Shown here: positions 7,477 to 15,840 of the stretch, in pieces
Numbering within the stretch: the stretch's first letter is position 1
Layout: every line of letters starts with the position of its first letter
Assembly (NCBI GenBank): GCA_014239365.1
Contig: JAAZZB010000031.1
Coordinates: 44,587 to 108,586, forward strand
Direction of reading: 5' to 3'
DNA from: Verrucomicrobiia bacterium
GTDB taxonomy: Bacteria > Verrucomicrobiota > Verrucomicrobiia > Limisphaerales > UBA1100
DNA length: 64,000 bases
Translations under genes and position numbers: made by a program
The notes under the pieces: generated by a model
Databases searched by the model: none
What the model was told of the DNA's origin: nothing
Seen by the model: only the letters and a program-made list of their open reading frames with translations

Positions 7477-10400
7477 GTGAAAAAGATTTCAATCATTTTG
7501 AGCACGTGTTTGCTCGTCACGGTTTCGTTAAGAGCCGCGCCGGCGAAGGTTTCGTTTAATCGCGATGTACGGGCGATTCTTTCGGAGAATTGTTATACGT
7601 GCCACGGACCGGATGCGAAGGCGCGGAAGGCGAAGCTGCGGCTGGATGTGCGCGCGGAGGCGTTGAAGGAACGCAAGGGCGGCGCGTTTGCGATTGTGCC
7701 GGGGGATGTGGCGGAGAGCGAATTGGTGTATCGGATTTTGGCTGACGACGCGGATGAAGTGATGCCGCCGCCGGAATCGAAAATGAAATTGTCGGCGGCG
7801 CAAAAGGCGACGCTCAAACAATGGGTGGCCGAAGGCGCAGATTACGAACCGCACTGGGCGTACGTGCGGCCCAAGCGCGCGGCGTTGCCGCCAGTGAAAA
7901 ATGCAAAGTGGAGCCGCAATGCGGTGGATCGGTTCATCCTCGCGGCGCTCGAGCAACGCGGCTGGAAGCCTTCGGTCGAGGCGGACAAATACACAATCAT
8001 CCGCCGAATTTCGCTGGATCTCACGGGGTTGCCGCCCACGCCGGCGGAGGTGAAGGTATTTATCGCTGACAAATCGCCCGACGCGTACGGCAAACTCGTC
8101 GACCGCCTTTTGGCCAAGCCAACTTACGGCGAGCATTGGGCGCGGCAGTGGCTTGACCTTGCGCGTTATGCCGACAGCGCGGGTTATGCCGATGATCCGC
8201 CGCGCACGATTTGGGCCTATCGCGATTGGGTCATCCGCGCCATCAATCGCAATCAACCGTTCGACCAATTCACGCGCGACCAACTCGCGGGCGATTTACT
8301 TCCCGCGCCCACGCCCGACCAACTCATCGCCACCGCGTTCCATCGCAACACGCAAACCAACAGCGAAGGCGGCACGGACGACGAGGAGTTTCGCAACGTC
8401 GCCGTGGTCGATCGCGTGAACACCACGATGGCCACGTGGATGGGCACCACCCTCGCCTGCGCCCAATGCCACGATCACAAGTACGATCCGCTGAGCCAAA
8501 AAGAATATTTCGAGATGTTCGCTATTTTCAATAACTCCCAGGACACCGACAAGCGCAACGAAGCGCCGTTCATTAGTGTCTTCAGTGACGAACAGAAAAA
8601 GAAGCGGGCCGAAACCGAGGCGCGCGTGGCTGTGCTGGAAAAGGAATTGAACCAGTTGAAGGGCACGGCGTTGGATGGTTTCGAGGCATGGGCCAAGGCG
8701 TTTGAGCAACATGTGCCGGTGAAGCGGTTGCGGATCAAGCGTGAGAAGAGTGTACTCTCCGTGCAGTTGCCGGGCCGGAAACAGAATGCCCTGCAGGTGG
8801 CCGGCGTGGATCCGGCGCGCGTAACGCTGAAGCTGCGGCCGCAAGGCAAGCAGGATTTGAAGGGCCGTTTCGTGCGAATCACCAACGTGGGCAAGGGTGT
8901 GTTTCTACATCTGGGCGAGGTGCAGGTGTTTAGCAACGGCGAAAACATCGCGCCCAAAGGCAAGGCGAAACAGAGCAGCACGGATTTCGGCGGGCCGGCC
9001 CACTACGGAAATGACGGCAACACCAGCGGCGAGTTTGCCAAGAAGACCGTCACCCACACCGGCCAGGAAAACAACCCGTGGTGGGAGGTGGATCTCGGCA
9101 AGGAACTGCCCATCGAGAAGCTCGCGCTCTGGAACCGGACGGGGGCCGGACTGGCCGAGCGGTTGAAGGTGCACCGCGTGGAGGTGTTGGACGCCAACCG
9201 CAAGGTGGTGTGGAAACAGGAATCCAATAAGGTCTTCAAAGTCAACGTGGACTACGCGCTCGACGGCGCACGGCTGTTGCCCTTCGTGCCGGTGCCCAAC
9301 ACCTTTGTGCCGGGCTTACTGCAGTTCCCGACGCCGTTTACAGCGAATGACGGCGATGTGGTGGAGGTGATTGTCAAGGACCTCAAGGCCACGGAAGACG
9401 TGATCATTTCCATCGTGGCCGGTGCCACGCCGAAGCTGGACGCGCCGTTGCCCAAGGACGTGCACGGCCTCCTCAGTACCCCGCCGGCCAAGCGCAATGA
9501 CGGGCAGGTGAAGCGGCTCAAGGATTATTACGCCGCCAACAACCCCAAGACACTCGCCAAGGCGAAAGAGCTGGACGCGGCCAAGAAACAACTCGCCAGC
9601 ATGAAAGGCACGACGAGTGTGCCGGTGATGCGCGAAATGGCGAAGGGGCGCGTGACGCATATTCAAGCGCGCGGAAATTATCAGGTGAAAGAAGGGCGCG
9701 TGACCGAGGGCGTGCCGGCGGTGTTTGCGGTGCCACCGGTTGACAAAAAAATCAACCGCCTCACGCTGTCGAAATGGCTGATGGACGAGCGGAATCCGCT
9801 GACCGCCCGTGTGATTGCCAATCGTTATTGGGAATCGATTTTCGGCTCCGGCATCGTGCGCACGAGCGAGGAATTCGGCTCGCAAGGCGAACTGCCCACG
9901 CATCCGGAATTGCTCGATTGGCTGGCCACGGAATTAGTGCGGCTCAGATGGGACACCAAAGCGTTTGTAAAACTACTTGTCACCAGCGCCGCGTATCGGC
10001 AATCCGCCCGCACCACGCCCGCGCATATTGAAAACGATCCCGCCAATCGTTTTTACGCGCGCGGCCCGCGGCTGCGGTTATCCGCCGAAATGATTCGCGA
10101 CCAAGCGCTTGCGGTGAGCGGATTGCTCAGTGCCAAAATGTACGGCGCGCCGGTGAAGCCGTACCAACCCAACCTCGGCGTCAAAGCCGCCTTCGGCAGC
10201 GGCATCGACTGGAAGACCAGCGCGGGCGAGGACAAATATCGGCGCGGTTTGTACACGAACTGGCGTCGCACCAATCCGTATCCCTCAATGGCCGCCTTCG
10301 ATGCGCCGAACCGCAACGTCTGCACCGTGCGCCGCGTGCCAACCAACACGCCGCTGCAAGCGCTCGTGACGATGAACGATCCCGTGTACGTCGAAGCCGC

Positions 10401-10695
10401 GCAGGCGCTTGCCCGTCGGATGGTGAAGGAGGGCGGCGCCACGCCGCACGAACGCGTTTCGTTTGGGCTGAAAATTTGCCTAAGCCGCGAGCCCAAGCGC
10501 GCGGAGGTTGCGCGGCTTGTCATGCTTTACACCGTGTTGCTCGCCGATTACCAAAAAGATCCCGCCGCCGCCAAGCTGATGGCCACCGATCCACTCGGGC
10601 CGTTGCCCGCCGGAATGAAGCCGGAAGAACTCGCCGCGTGGACGATCGTGGGCAATGTGATTTTGAATTTGGATGAGATGTTTATGAAACGTTAA
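7477..10695 (+). CDS. PSD1-type cytochrome c protein with discoidin-like domain
   Basis: Second, larger (1072 aa) copy of the PSD1 architecture. GTG start, signal peptide (KKISIILSTCLLVTVSLRAAPA), PSCyt1 heme motif in NCYTCHGPDAKARK, DUF1549 with YGEHWARQWLDLARYADSAGYA, and second CxxCH in CAQCHDHKYDPL. It has an insert around residues 455-585 that looks like an F5/8 type C (discoidin) carbohydrate-binding domain (VFLHLGEVQVFSNGENIAPKGKA, WWEVDLGKELPIEKLALWNR). DUF1553 follows, with LTARVIANRYWESIFGSGIVRTSEEFG and TNTPLQALVTMNDPVYVEAAQ. The discoidin-like domain suggests a polysaccharide ligand and is absent from the 3636 paralogue. The DUF1501 partner is the next gene. Confidence 0.88.
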   Translation: MKKISIILSTCLLVTVSLRAAPAKVSFNRDVRAILSENCYTCHGPDAKARKAKLRLDVRAEALKERKGGAFAIVPGDVAESELVYRILADDADEVMPPPESKMKLSAAQKATLKQWVAEGADYEPHWAYVRPKRAALPPVKNAKWSRNAVDRFILAALEQRGWKPSVEADKYTIIRRISLDLTGLPPTPAEVKVFIADKSPDAYGKLVDRLLAKPTYGEHWARQWLDLARYADSAGYADDPPRTIWAYRDWVIRAINRNQPFDQFTRDQLAGDLLPAPTPDQLIATAFHRNTQTNSEGGTDDEEFRNVAVVDRVNTTMATWMGTTLACAQCHDHKYDPLSQKEYFEMFAIFNNSQDTDKRNEAPFISVFSDEQKKKRAETEARVAVLEKELNQLKGTALDGFEAWAKAFEQHVPVKRLRIKREKSVLSVQLPGRKQNALQVAGVDPARVTLKLRPQGKQDLKGRFVRITNVGKGVFLHLGEVQVFSNGENIAPKGKAKQSSTDFGGPAHYGNDGNTSGEFAKKTVTHTGQENNPWWEVDLGKELPIEKLALWNRTGAGLAERLKVHRVEVLDANRKVVWKQESNKVFKVNVDYALDGARLLPFVPVPNTFVPGLLQFPTPFTANDGDVVEVIVKDLKATEDVIISIVAGATPKLDAPLPKDVHGLLSTPPAKRNDGQVKRLKDYYAANNPKTLAKAKELDAAKKQLASMKGTTSVPVMREMAKGRVTHIQARGNYQVKEGRVTEGVPAVFAVPPVDKKINRLTLSKWLMDERNPLTARVIANRYWESIFGSGIVRTSEEFGSQGELPTHPELLDWLATELVRLRWDTKAFVKLLVTSAAYRQSARTTPAHIENDPANRFYARGPRLRLSAEMIRDQALAVSGLLSAKMYGAPVKPYQPNLGVKAAFGSGIDWKTSAGEDKYRRGLYTNWRRTNPYPSMAAFDAPNRNVCTVRRVPTNTPLQALVTMNDPVYVEAAQALARRMVKEGGATPHERVSFGLKICLSREPKRAEVARLVMLYTVLLADYQKDPAAAKLMATDPLGPLPAGMKPEELAAWTIVGNVILNLDEMFMKR

Positions 10696-10696
10696 T

Positions 10697-10759
10697 GTGC
10701 TGCCGGCATCTTGCCGGCAGGTCGAGCGCTTCCTTCTGCCGGCAAGATGCCGGCAGCAC
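10697..10759. repeat. inverted repeat element, 24-bp perfect arms (GTGCTGCCGG type)
   Basis: The 24-bp arm beginning GTGCTGCCGGCATCTTGCCG is followed after 15 bp by its exact reverse complement. Each arm is itself a small hairpin (CTGCCGGCA type with a short loop). The same arms flank a 91-bp interior at 35991-36129. It sits two bases after the PSD1 stop and 40 bases before the DUF1501 start, where it may act as a terminator or mRNA stabiliser. Confidence 0.8.
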
Positions 10760-10799
10760 TTGGGGCCGACTGATGAATTTGAAAAACTAAAACCACCCG

Positions 10800-12257
10800 A
10801 TGAACTTACAACACGAACAACTGCAACACCGCACGCGGCGGCAATTTTTGGGCGAGGCTGGAATGGGCTTGGGCGCGGCGGCGTTTGCGGCGTTGATGAA
10901 TGGCGGCACCGCGCGGGCTGATGTGGCGTTCGATCCTTCGCAGCCGTTGCGGGCGCGCAAGCCGCATTTTGCGCCTAAGGCGAAGAGTGTGATTTATTTG
11001 CACATGACCGGTTCGCCGCCGGAGCTGGATTTGTTTGATTACAAACCGGAACTGGTGAAGCGCGATGGGCAGGATTGTCCCGATGAATTTTTGAAAGGGC
11101 GGCGCTTTGCCTTCACCTCGGGCGTGCCGAAGCTGATGGGCACGCCGCACAAATTCGCGCAGCACGGCCAAAGCGGCGCGTGGCTGAGCGACGCGCTGCC
11201 GGAGTTGGCCAAACAAGCGGACGACATCGCGTTCATCAAATCGATGACGACGGATCAATTTAATCACGCGCCGGCAGAGTTGCTGCTGTACACCGGCAGC
11301 CCGCGCGAAGGGCGGCCGAGCATGGGATCGTGGGTGACGTACGGACTGGGCAGCGAAAACCAAAATTTGCCCGGCTTTGTGGCGTTGATTTCCAGCGGCG
11401 TGCAGCCCAATGGCGGCAAGAATTCTTTCGGCAGCGGATTTTTGCCGAGCGTGTTTCAGGGCGTGCAATGCCGATCGAAGGGCGATCCGGTTTTGTACGT
11501 TTCCAATCCCAAAGGCATGAGCCGCGAGCTACGCCGCAAGAGCCTCGATGCGCTCAATGATTTGAATCGCATTCAAGCCGCGGAACTCGGCAACCCCGAA
11601 ACGCTCACGCGCATCGCGCAGTACGAGATGGCGTTTCGCATGCAGGCGAGCGTGCCGGAGGTGATGGATATTTCCAAGGAACCCAAGCACATCCTCGATG
11701 CCTACGACGCCAAGCCCGGCGCGGGCAGTTTGGCCAACAACATTTTGCTCGCGCGGCGGCTCGTAGAAAAAGGCGTGCGCTTTGTGCACCTCTTCGATTG
11801 GGGCTGGGATTTCCACGGCACCGGCGCGGCCACCGGCCTCGGCGGCGGCTTGCGCAATAAATGCAAGACGATGGATAAACCCGTGGCCGCGCTCATCCGC
11901 GATCTCAAACAGCGCGGGCTCCTCGACGAAACGCTCATCGTGTGGGGCGGGGAATTCGGTCGCACGCCATTCCGCGAAGGTCGCACGTCAAAAAGCAAAG
12001 TGCTCGGGCGCGATCATTATCCGGATGTGTACACGCAATGGATGGCCGGCGGCGGCGTGAAAGGCGGCATCACCCACGGCGCCAGCGACGAGCTCGGTTT
12101 CAAAATCGCAGAAGACAAAGTGCACGTCCACGACCTCCAAGCCACTATCCTCAACCAACTCGGTTTCGACCACGAACGATTATTCTACCGATTCCAAGGC
12201 CGCAAATATCGGTTGACCGATGTGCACGGGAAAGTGGTGAAGGGCGTGCTCGCTTGA
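10800..12257 (+). CDS. DUF1501 family protein with Tat-like signal
   Basis: 485 residues, paralogue of the 5927 gene and partner of the PSD1 gene just upstream. The N-terminus carries a twin-arginine type leader (TRRQFLGEAGMGLGAAAFAAL). Shared family motifs are IVWGGEFGRTPFREG, GRDHYPDVYTQWMAGGG, HVHDLQATILNQLGFDHERL and the final FRLTDVHGK-like segment, here YRLTDVHGKVVKGVLA. The gene is preceded by an inverted-repeat element, so its expression may be partly uncoupled from the cytochrome. Substrate unknown. Confidence 0.88.
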   Translation: MNLQHEQLQHRTRRQFLGEAGMGLGAAAFAALMNGGTARADVAFDPSQPLRARKPHFAPKAKSVIYLHMTGSPPELDLFDYKPELVKRDGQDCPDEFLKGRRFAFTSGVPKLMGTPHKFAQHGQSGAWLSDALPELAKQADDIAFIKSMTTDQFNHAPAELLLYTGSPREGRPSMGSWVTYGLGSENQNLPGFVALISSGVQPNGGKNSFGSGFLPSVFQGVQCRSKGDPVLYVSNPKGMSRELRRKSLDALNDLNRIQAAELGNPETLTRIAQYEMAFRMQASVPEVMDISKEPKHILDAYDAKPGAGSLANNILLARRLVEKGVRFVHLFDWGWDFHGTGAATGLGGGLRNKCKTMDKPVAALIRDLKQRGLLDETLIVWGGEFGRTPFREGRTSKSKVLGRDHYPDVYTQWMAGGGVKGGITHGASDELGFKIAEDKVHVHDLQATILNQLGFDHERLFYRFQGRKYRLTDVHGKVVKGVLA

Positions 12258-12261
12258 TTAG

Positions 12262-12798
12262 ATGAACACGCGCCGACATTTTCTGCAAACAAGTGCAGGG
12301 ATGGGGGCAATTGTCCTGATTTTGATTCTTTCATCCTGCAGGGACACGTCATCACCCGAATACAAAGCCGGCGAGAAAACTCGGCAAACATTCATCGATC
12401 GTGCCAAGAGCCTTGCTCCCAAGAAACACACTGAAAAGATCGACGAGAATTATTTCACGGATTATGGGGCCTGGGATTACTATCGGTTCCCTTTGGTTTA
12501 CCCATACCAAATATCGATGGTCGATGGAACCAGAGATGGGGGGATTACAACATACAATCCGAAAGAAAACGTTTCATATCATATAGTAGCAGAAATTTCA
12601 CAGTGTGCTTTCGATGCACGATTCTTGGTTGGCAAAAACGATGACGGTTGGTTCGTGTTTGAATTCGAAAACAAAAAAACACAACCATTTGATTCTAAAG
12701 AAGAAGCAATTGCCGAAGCAGTGAAGCAAGGATTTGATTCGAAACTTGAAGTAATGAGTATTGATGAGCAGTACCGCAGTTTCTCAAATGACAGATGA
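12262..12798 (+). CDS. small predicted lipoprotein, unknown function
   Basis: 178 residues with no family I recognise. The N-terminus combines a twin-arginine-like start (MNTRRHFLQTSAGMG) with a hydrophobic run ending in a lipobox, LILSSC, so lipidation is likely. The mature part is rich in charged and aromatic residues and has no obvious motif. Its base composition is clearly more AT-rich than the neighbours from about 12310 to 12800, which suggests a later arrival. Its first eight codons encode the same peptide (MNTRRHFL) as the next gene, so a leader-encoding segment may have been shared or duplicated. It starts 4 bases after the DUF1501 stop and probably depends on that operon. Confidence 0.65.
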   Translation: MNTRRHFLQTSAGMGAIVLILILSSCRDTSSPEYKAGEKTRQTFIDRAKSLAPKKHTEKIDENYFTDYGAWDYYRFPLVYPYQISMVDGTRDGGITTYNPKENVSYHIVAEISQCAFDARFLVGKNDDGWFVFEFENKKTQPFDSKEEAIAEAVKQGFDSKLEVMSIDEQYRSFSNDR

Positions 12799-12817
12799 AA
12801 TTCAATTGCATTTTCTA

Positions 12818-14170
12818 ATGAACACAAGGCGGCATTTTCTGAAAACCGGCTCCGCGCTGGCTGCGGGTTTTGGCGGGCTACATCTGCTCACGCAATCAGC
12901 TGCGGCCCGGACTGTGAAGGGCTACGGACCGTTGCAGGCGGATCCGAAAAAAATTCTCGATTTGCCGAAGGGGTTTTTGTACCGCGTGATTTCCAAGGCG
13001 GGCGCGCGGATGGCCGATGGTTTGCGAGTTCCCGGCGCGGCGGACGGGATGGCGGCGTTCCCGGGTGAGAATGGGTTGACGGTGTTGGTGCGAAATCACG
13101 AATTGAATCCGGCGATCACCGGCTCGGGCGGGGCGTTTGGCGAAAGTAACAAAAATCTTACGGATAAAATTCGCGCGAAAATGTACGACGCCGGCGGGCG
13201 TCACAAGGGCAAACAAGTGCCACCCAGCCTCGGCGGCACGACGACGGTGGTGTACGACACGAAGCGCGGGCGAACGGTGCGGGAGTTTCTCAGCCTTGCG
13301 GGCACGGTGCGCAATTGCGCGGGCGGGCCCACGCCGTGGAATAGCTGGATCACTTGCGAGGAAACGGCAGATCGCGCGGGCGGCACGTTGATGCGCGATC
13401 ACGGTTATAATTTTGAAGTGCCGGCCACCACGCAACCGCGCCTTGCGCAAGCGGTGGCGCTCAAGGCGATGGGACGTTTCCGGCACGAGGCGGTGGCGGT
13501 GGATCCCAAGACGGGCATCGTTTATCAAACGGAAGATTTGGGTGACAGCGCGATTTATCGCTTCATCCCCAAGTCGCCCGGCAAGCTCGCCGCAGGCGGA
13601 AAGTTGCAGGCGTTGGTGGTGCGCGATTCGTTCGCTTTGGACACTCGAAACTGGAAGGAGCAATTCGTGCGCATCGGCGCGAAGCATTTCACCAAGTGGG
13701 TGGATCTTGATGAAGTGGAGTCGCCCAAAAACAATTTGCGGCTGCAAGCGCAGTCCAAGGGCGCAGCAAAATTCGCGCGTGGCGAAGGGATGTGGTGGGC
13801 GGATGGCAGCGTGTATTTTGCCTGCACCAATGGCGGCAAAAAACAACACGGCCAAATTTGGAAACACACGCCGGCCACAAACACACTGGAACTTTTTGCG
13901 GAGCCGAATGATCCCGCGATCATCGACCGCGCGGACAATCTCACGGTCGCGCCGTGGGGCGATCTCGTGCTGTGCGAAGACGGCCCCGGCGAGCAGTTTC
14001 TTTCCGGCATCACACCGAAGGGTGGCTTTTACAAAATCGGACGCAACGCCGTGAGCAACAGTGAATTTGCCGGCGCCACTTTCTCGCCCGACGGCACGAC
14101 GCTCTTCGTGAACATCCAGCGCCAGGGATTGACCCTCGCCATCACCGGCCCGTGGCGGCGGACAGGATGA
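12818..14170 (+). CDS. PhoX-like (DUF839) Tat-exported protein
   Basis: 450 residues from ATG 12818; the track's longer form lacks homology upstream and runs into the lipoprotein gene. Twin-arginine leader MNTRRHFLKTGSALAAGFGG. DUF839/PhoX proteins are calcium- and iron-dependent beta-propeller phosphatases. Matching motifs are VLVRNHELNP, GGTTTVVYDTKRGR, CAGGPTPWNSWITCEET and FSPDGTTLFVNIQ. The conserved CAGG-PTPW-SW-TCEE segment, which contributes the metal-site cysteine in PhoX, is intact. It probably hydrolyses phosphoesters in the periplasm, but verrucomicrobial members are divergent and activity is not certain. Confidence 0.85.
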   Translation: MNTRRHFLKTGSALAAGFGGLHLLTQSAAARTVKGYGPLQADPKKILDLPKGFLYRVISKAGARMADGLRVPGAADGMAAFPGENGLTVLVRNHELNPAITGSGGAFGESNKNLTDKIRAKMYDAGGRHKGKQVPPSLGGTTTVVYDTKRGRTVREFLSLAGTVRNCAGGPTPWNSWITCEETADRAGGTLMRDHGYNFEVPATTQPRLAQAVALKAMGRFRHEAVAVDPKTGIVYQTEDLGDSAIYRFIPKSPGKLAAGGKLQALVVRDSFALDTRNWKEQFVRIGAKHFTKWVDLDEVESPKNNLRLQAQSKGAAKFARGEGMWWADGSVYFACTNGGKKQHGQIWKHTPATNTLELFAEPNDPAIIDRADNLTVAPWGDLVLCEDGPGEQFLSGITPKGGFYKIGRNAVSNSEFAGATFSPDGTTLFVNIQRQGLTLAITGPWRRTG

Positions 14171-14180
14171 GCAGGTTTAT

Positions 14181-14222
14181 TTGAACACAGATGTTTAATT
14201 TCTCATTTCCATCCGTGTTCAA
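14181..14222. terminator. hairpin between convergent PhoX-like and prepilin-like genes
   Basis: TTGAACACAGATG (14181-14193) pairs with CATCCGTGTTCAA (14210-14222) with one mismatch. It lies exactly between the two convergent stops and includes the tail of the minus-strand gene. Position and symmetry suggest a two-way terminator. The stem resembles a dispersed ATCCGTG/CACAGAT word also seen at 40362-40390. Confidence 0.5.
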
Positions 14223-14965
14223 TAACGATCCCATAAATTTTCCGAATGTCGCAACGGCAAACCGTAGCCGAGTTGGGCGGGCGTAAGCGTCTCGGCGTGG
14301 CCATCTACAAAAGCACTGTTCGCGCGGCCGTGGTGGCGCGGCATTAGGCGGGCGGGGGCGAAGTGCCAAAGCGGATCAAGGGGCGTACGAAGGGTCCAAC
14401 AGCCGCGCGGGCGGGTGGCGTCCTCCTGCCATTCGTTGAGAGGGCGGTTCATCGTAGCGCGCGTCACGAATGCGGCGTCGGCAAACAGAACGGTTTGCGA
14501 GGGCCGCTGAATTTCCGCCCGATGCGTAGCGTAGGTTTCGGATTGCACGAGGAAGGCGCCCGTTACTTGCAGATTCATTCCATAGCCAATGCCGCGCCCG
14601 GAATCACAGTGCATACAGGGGCAAACAAAAATGCGATCATCACCCACGTAAGTTCGCAGGAGATCGGGCCAGAAAGTCATGTTCGCCGTAGGCACCAGCG
14701 CGCCATTGTGCGGCGGCCGCCACACGGCGTGCGGCACAAGTTGGTCGTCGTGATCGCCGGAATAAATCGTGTGCGCGATGCCGAGGTTGCGGGTGTTGTT
14801 GAGGCACTGCAGTTCCCGCGCCTTGTCGCGCACCTTCACAAAGGCCGGGCCCATCATCGAGAGCATCATGGCCATGAGCGCAAAGATCACCAGCAACTCA
14901 ATAAGCGTAAACGCCCGGGTGCCCCCTTGGCCCCTACGGACTTTGGCAAGCCGGTCCGTGTTCAT
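14219..14965 (-). CDS. prepilin-type protein with H-X9-DG C-terminal domain
   Basis: 248 residues from ATG at 14965; the track's longer start adds a non-homologous leader. The N-terminus has a type IV prepilin cleavage/methylation motif (RAFTLIELLVIFALMAMMLS). The C-terminus has the H-X9-DG signature (HHGRANSAFVDGH), which defines the large pseudopilin-like (DUF1559/related) families of planctomycetes and verrucomicrobia. The protein should be processed by a prepilin peptidase and anchored by its first helix. These proteins occur in many scattered single copies and their role is unsettled. It is divergent from the next gene with 77 bp between. Confidence 0.88.
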   Translation of the reverse strand: MNTDRLAKVRRGQGGTRAFTLIELLVIFALMAMMLSMMGPAFVKVRDKARELQCLNNTRNLGIAHTIYSGDHDDQLVPHAVWRPPHNGALVPTANMTFWPDLLRTYVGDDRIFVCPCMHCDSGRGIGYGMNLQVTGAFLVQSETYATHRAEIQRPSQTVLFADAAFVTRATMNRPLNEWQEDATRPRGCWTLRTPLDPLWHFAPARLMPRHHGRANSAFVDGHAETLTPAQLGYGLPLRHSENLWDRY

Positions 14966-15042
14966 AGTTAAACAGACGTGCAACGGACAACGCTGGTTAC
15001 TGCAGGCTCGCCAATCGGGCGGCTGGATGTTATATTGATGGC

Positions 15043-15840
15043 ATGGAAACAAATGAAACGCCGCAGGAAAATTCCAGCAACTTCAGCGAATGGCGATGGC
15101 CGATTGTGATTCTGGCGTTGGCACTGATCGCATTGGGGGCGTATCTCAAGTCGCTCAACACCGCCAAGGAAACAACGGTGGCTGCTGTTGAGAAAACGGT
15201 GGACGCGGTGAAGGAAGGCCTTCGCGAAGTGTCGGATATCGCGGCGCGTTTTCAACAAACGCAAATCACGCACACGTTTGAGGAATCCATTCCCGAGGTG
15301 AAAGGCACCGGCGAAGGCAACCTCGAACTAGCCACAATGAAATTCACCGAAACCCTGCGGCGCACGAGCAAGCGCACGGTGCTTTGGAGGCAAATCAGCC
15401 TCGGCACCACCGTCACGGAAATCAAAGTGCCCGCCACCTTCCGCTATCATTTGCGGCTGAGCGATCCGTGGAAGCTCGAGGTGCACGGGCAACAATGCGT
15501 GGTGATTGCCCCGCGCATACGCGCCTCGTTGCCAGTAGCCATCCACACCGACCGAATGTCAAAACGCTCCGAACAAGGCTGGGCCCGCTGGAATGCTGAA
15601 GCACAAATGACCTCGCTCGAACGCAGCCTCACCCCGCGCCTCAACGGCTACGCGCAACAGGAAAACCACCTTCGCCAAGTACGCGAAACCGCTCGCGGCA
15701 CGGTGGCCACTTTTGTAAAAGAATGGCTGCTCAAAGAAGACCACTGGCGCACCAACCGCTTCCGATCCATCCGCGTCATCTTCGCCGATGAAGCGGCTGC
15801 CCATCGAGCGCTGCTGAATCCAACGCTGGAACTAAACTGA
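15043..15840 (+). CDS. single-pass membrane protein, DUF4230-like
   Basis: 265 residues. One transmembrane helix at about residues 19-36 (WPIVILALALIALGAYL) follows a short polar N-terminus, then a helical segment. The soluble domain has TTVTEIKVPATFRYHLRLSDPWKLEVHGQQCVVIAPRI, which resembles DUF4230. That family is conserved but uncharacterised. The C-terminal end overlaps the convergent GntP-type permease gene by 65 bp on the opposite strand. No operon partner on the same strand. Confidence 0.65.
   Translation: METNETPQENSSNFSEWRWPIVILALALIALGAYLKSLNTAKETTVAAVEKTVDAVKEGLREVSDIAARFQQTQITHTFEESIPEVKGTGEGNLELATMKFTETLRRTSKRTVLWRQISLGTTVTEIKVPATFRYHLRLSDPWKLEVHGQQCVVIAPRIRASLPVAIHTDRMSKRSEQGWARWNAEAQMTSLERSLTPRLNGYAQQENHLRQVRETARGTVATFVKEWLLKEDHWRTNRFRSIRVIFADEAAAHRALLNPTLELN

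Noticed and set aside
12262-12798. Phage or integron cassette remnant
   Set aside because: Lower G+C alone; no integrase, att-like repeat or phage gene is present.
12896-13867. 323-residue minus-strand frame opposite the PhoX-like gene
   Set aside because: Shadow; the opposite strand has clear PhoX motifs.
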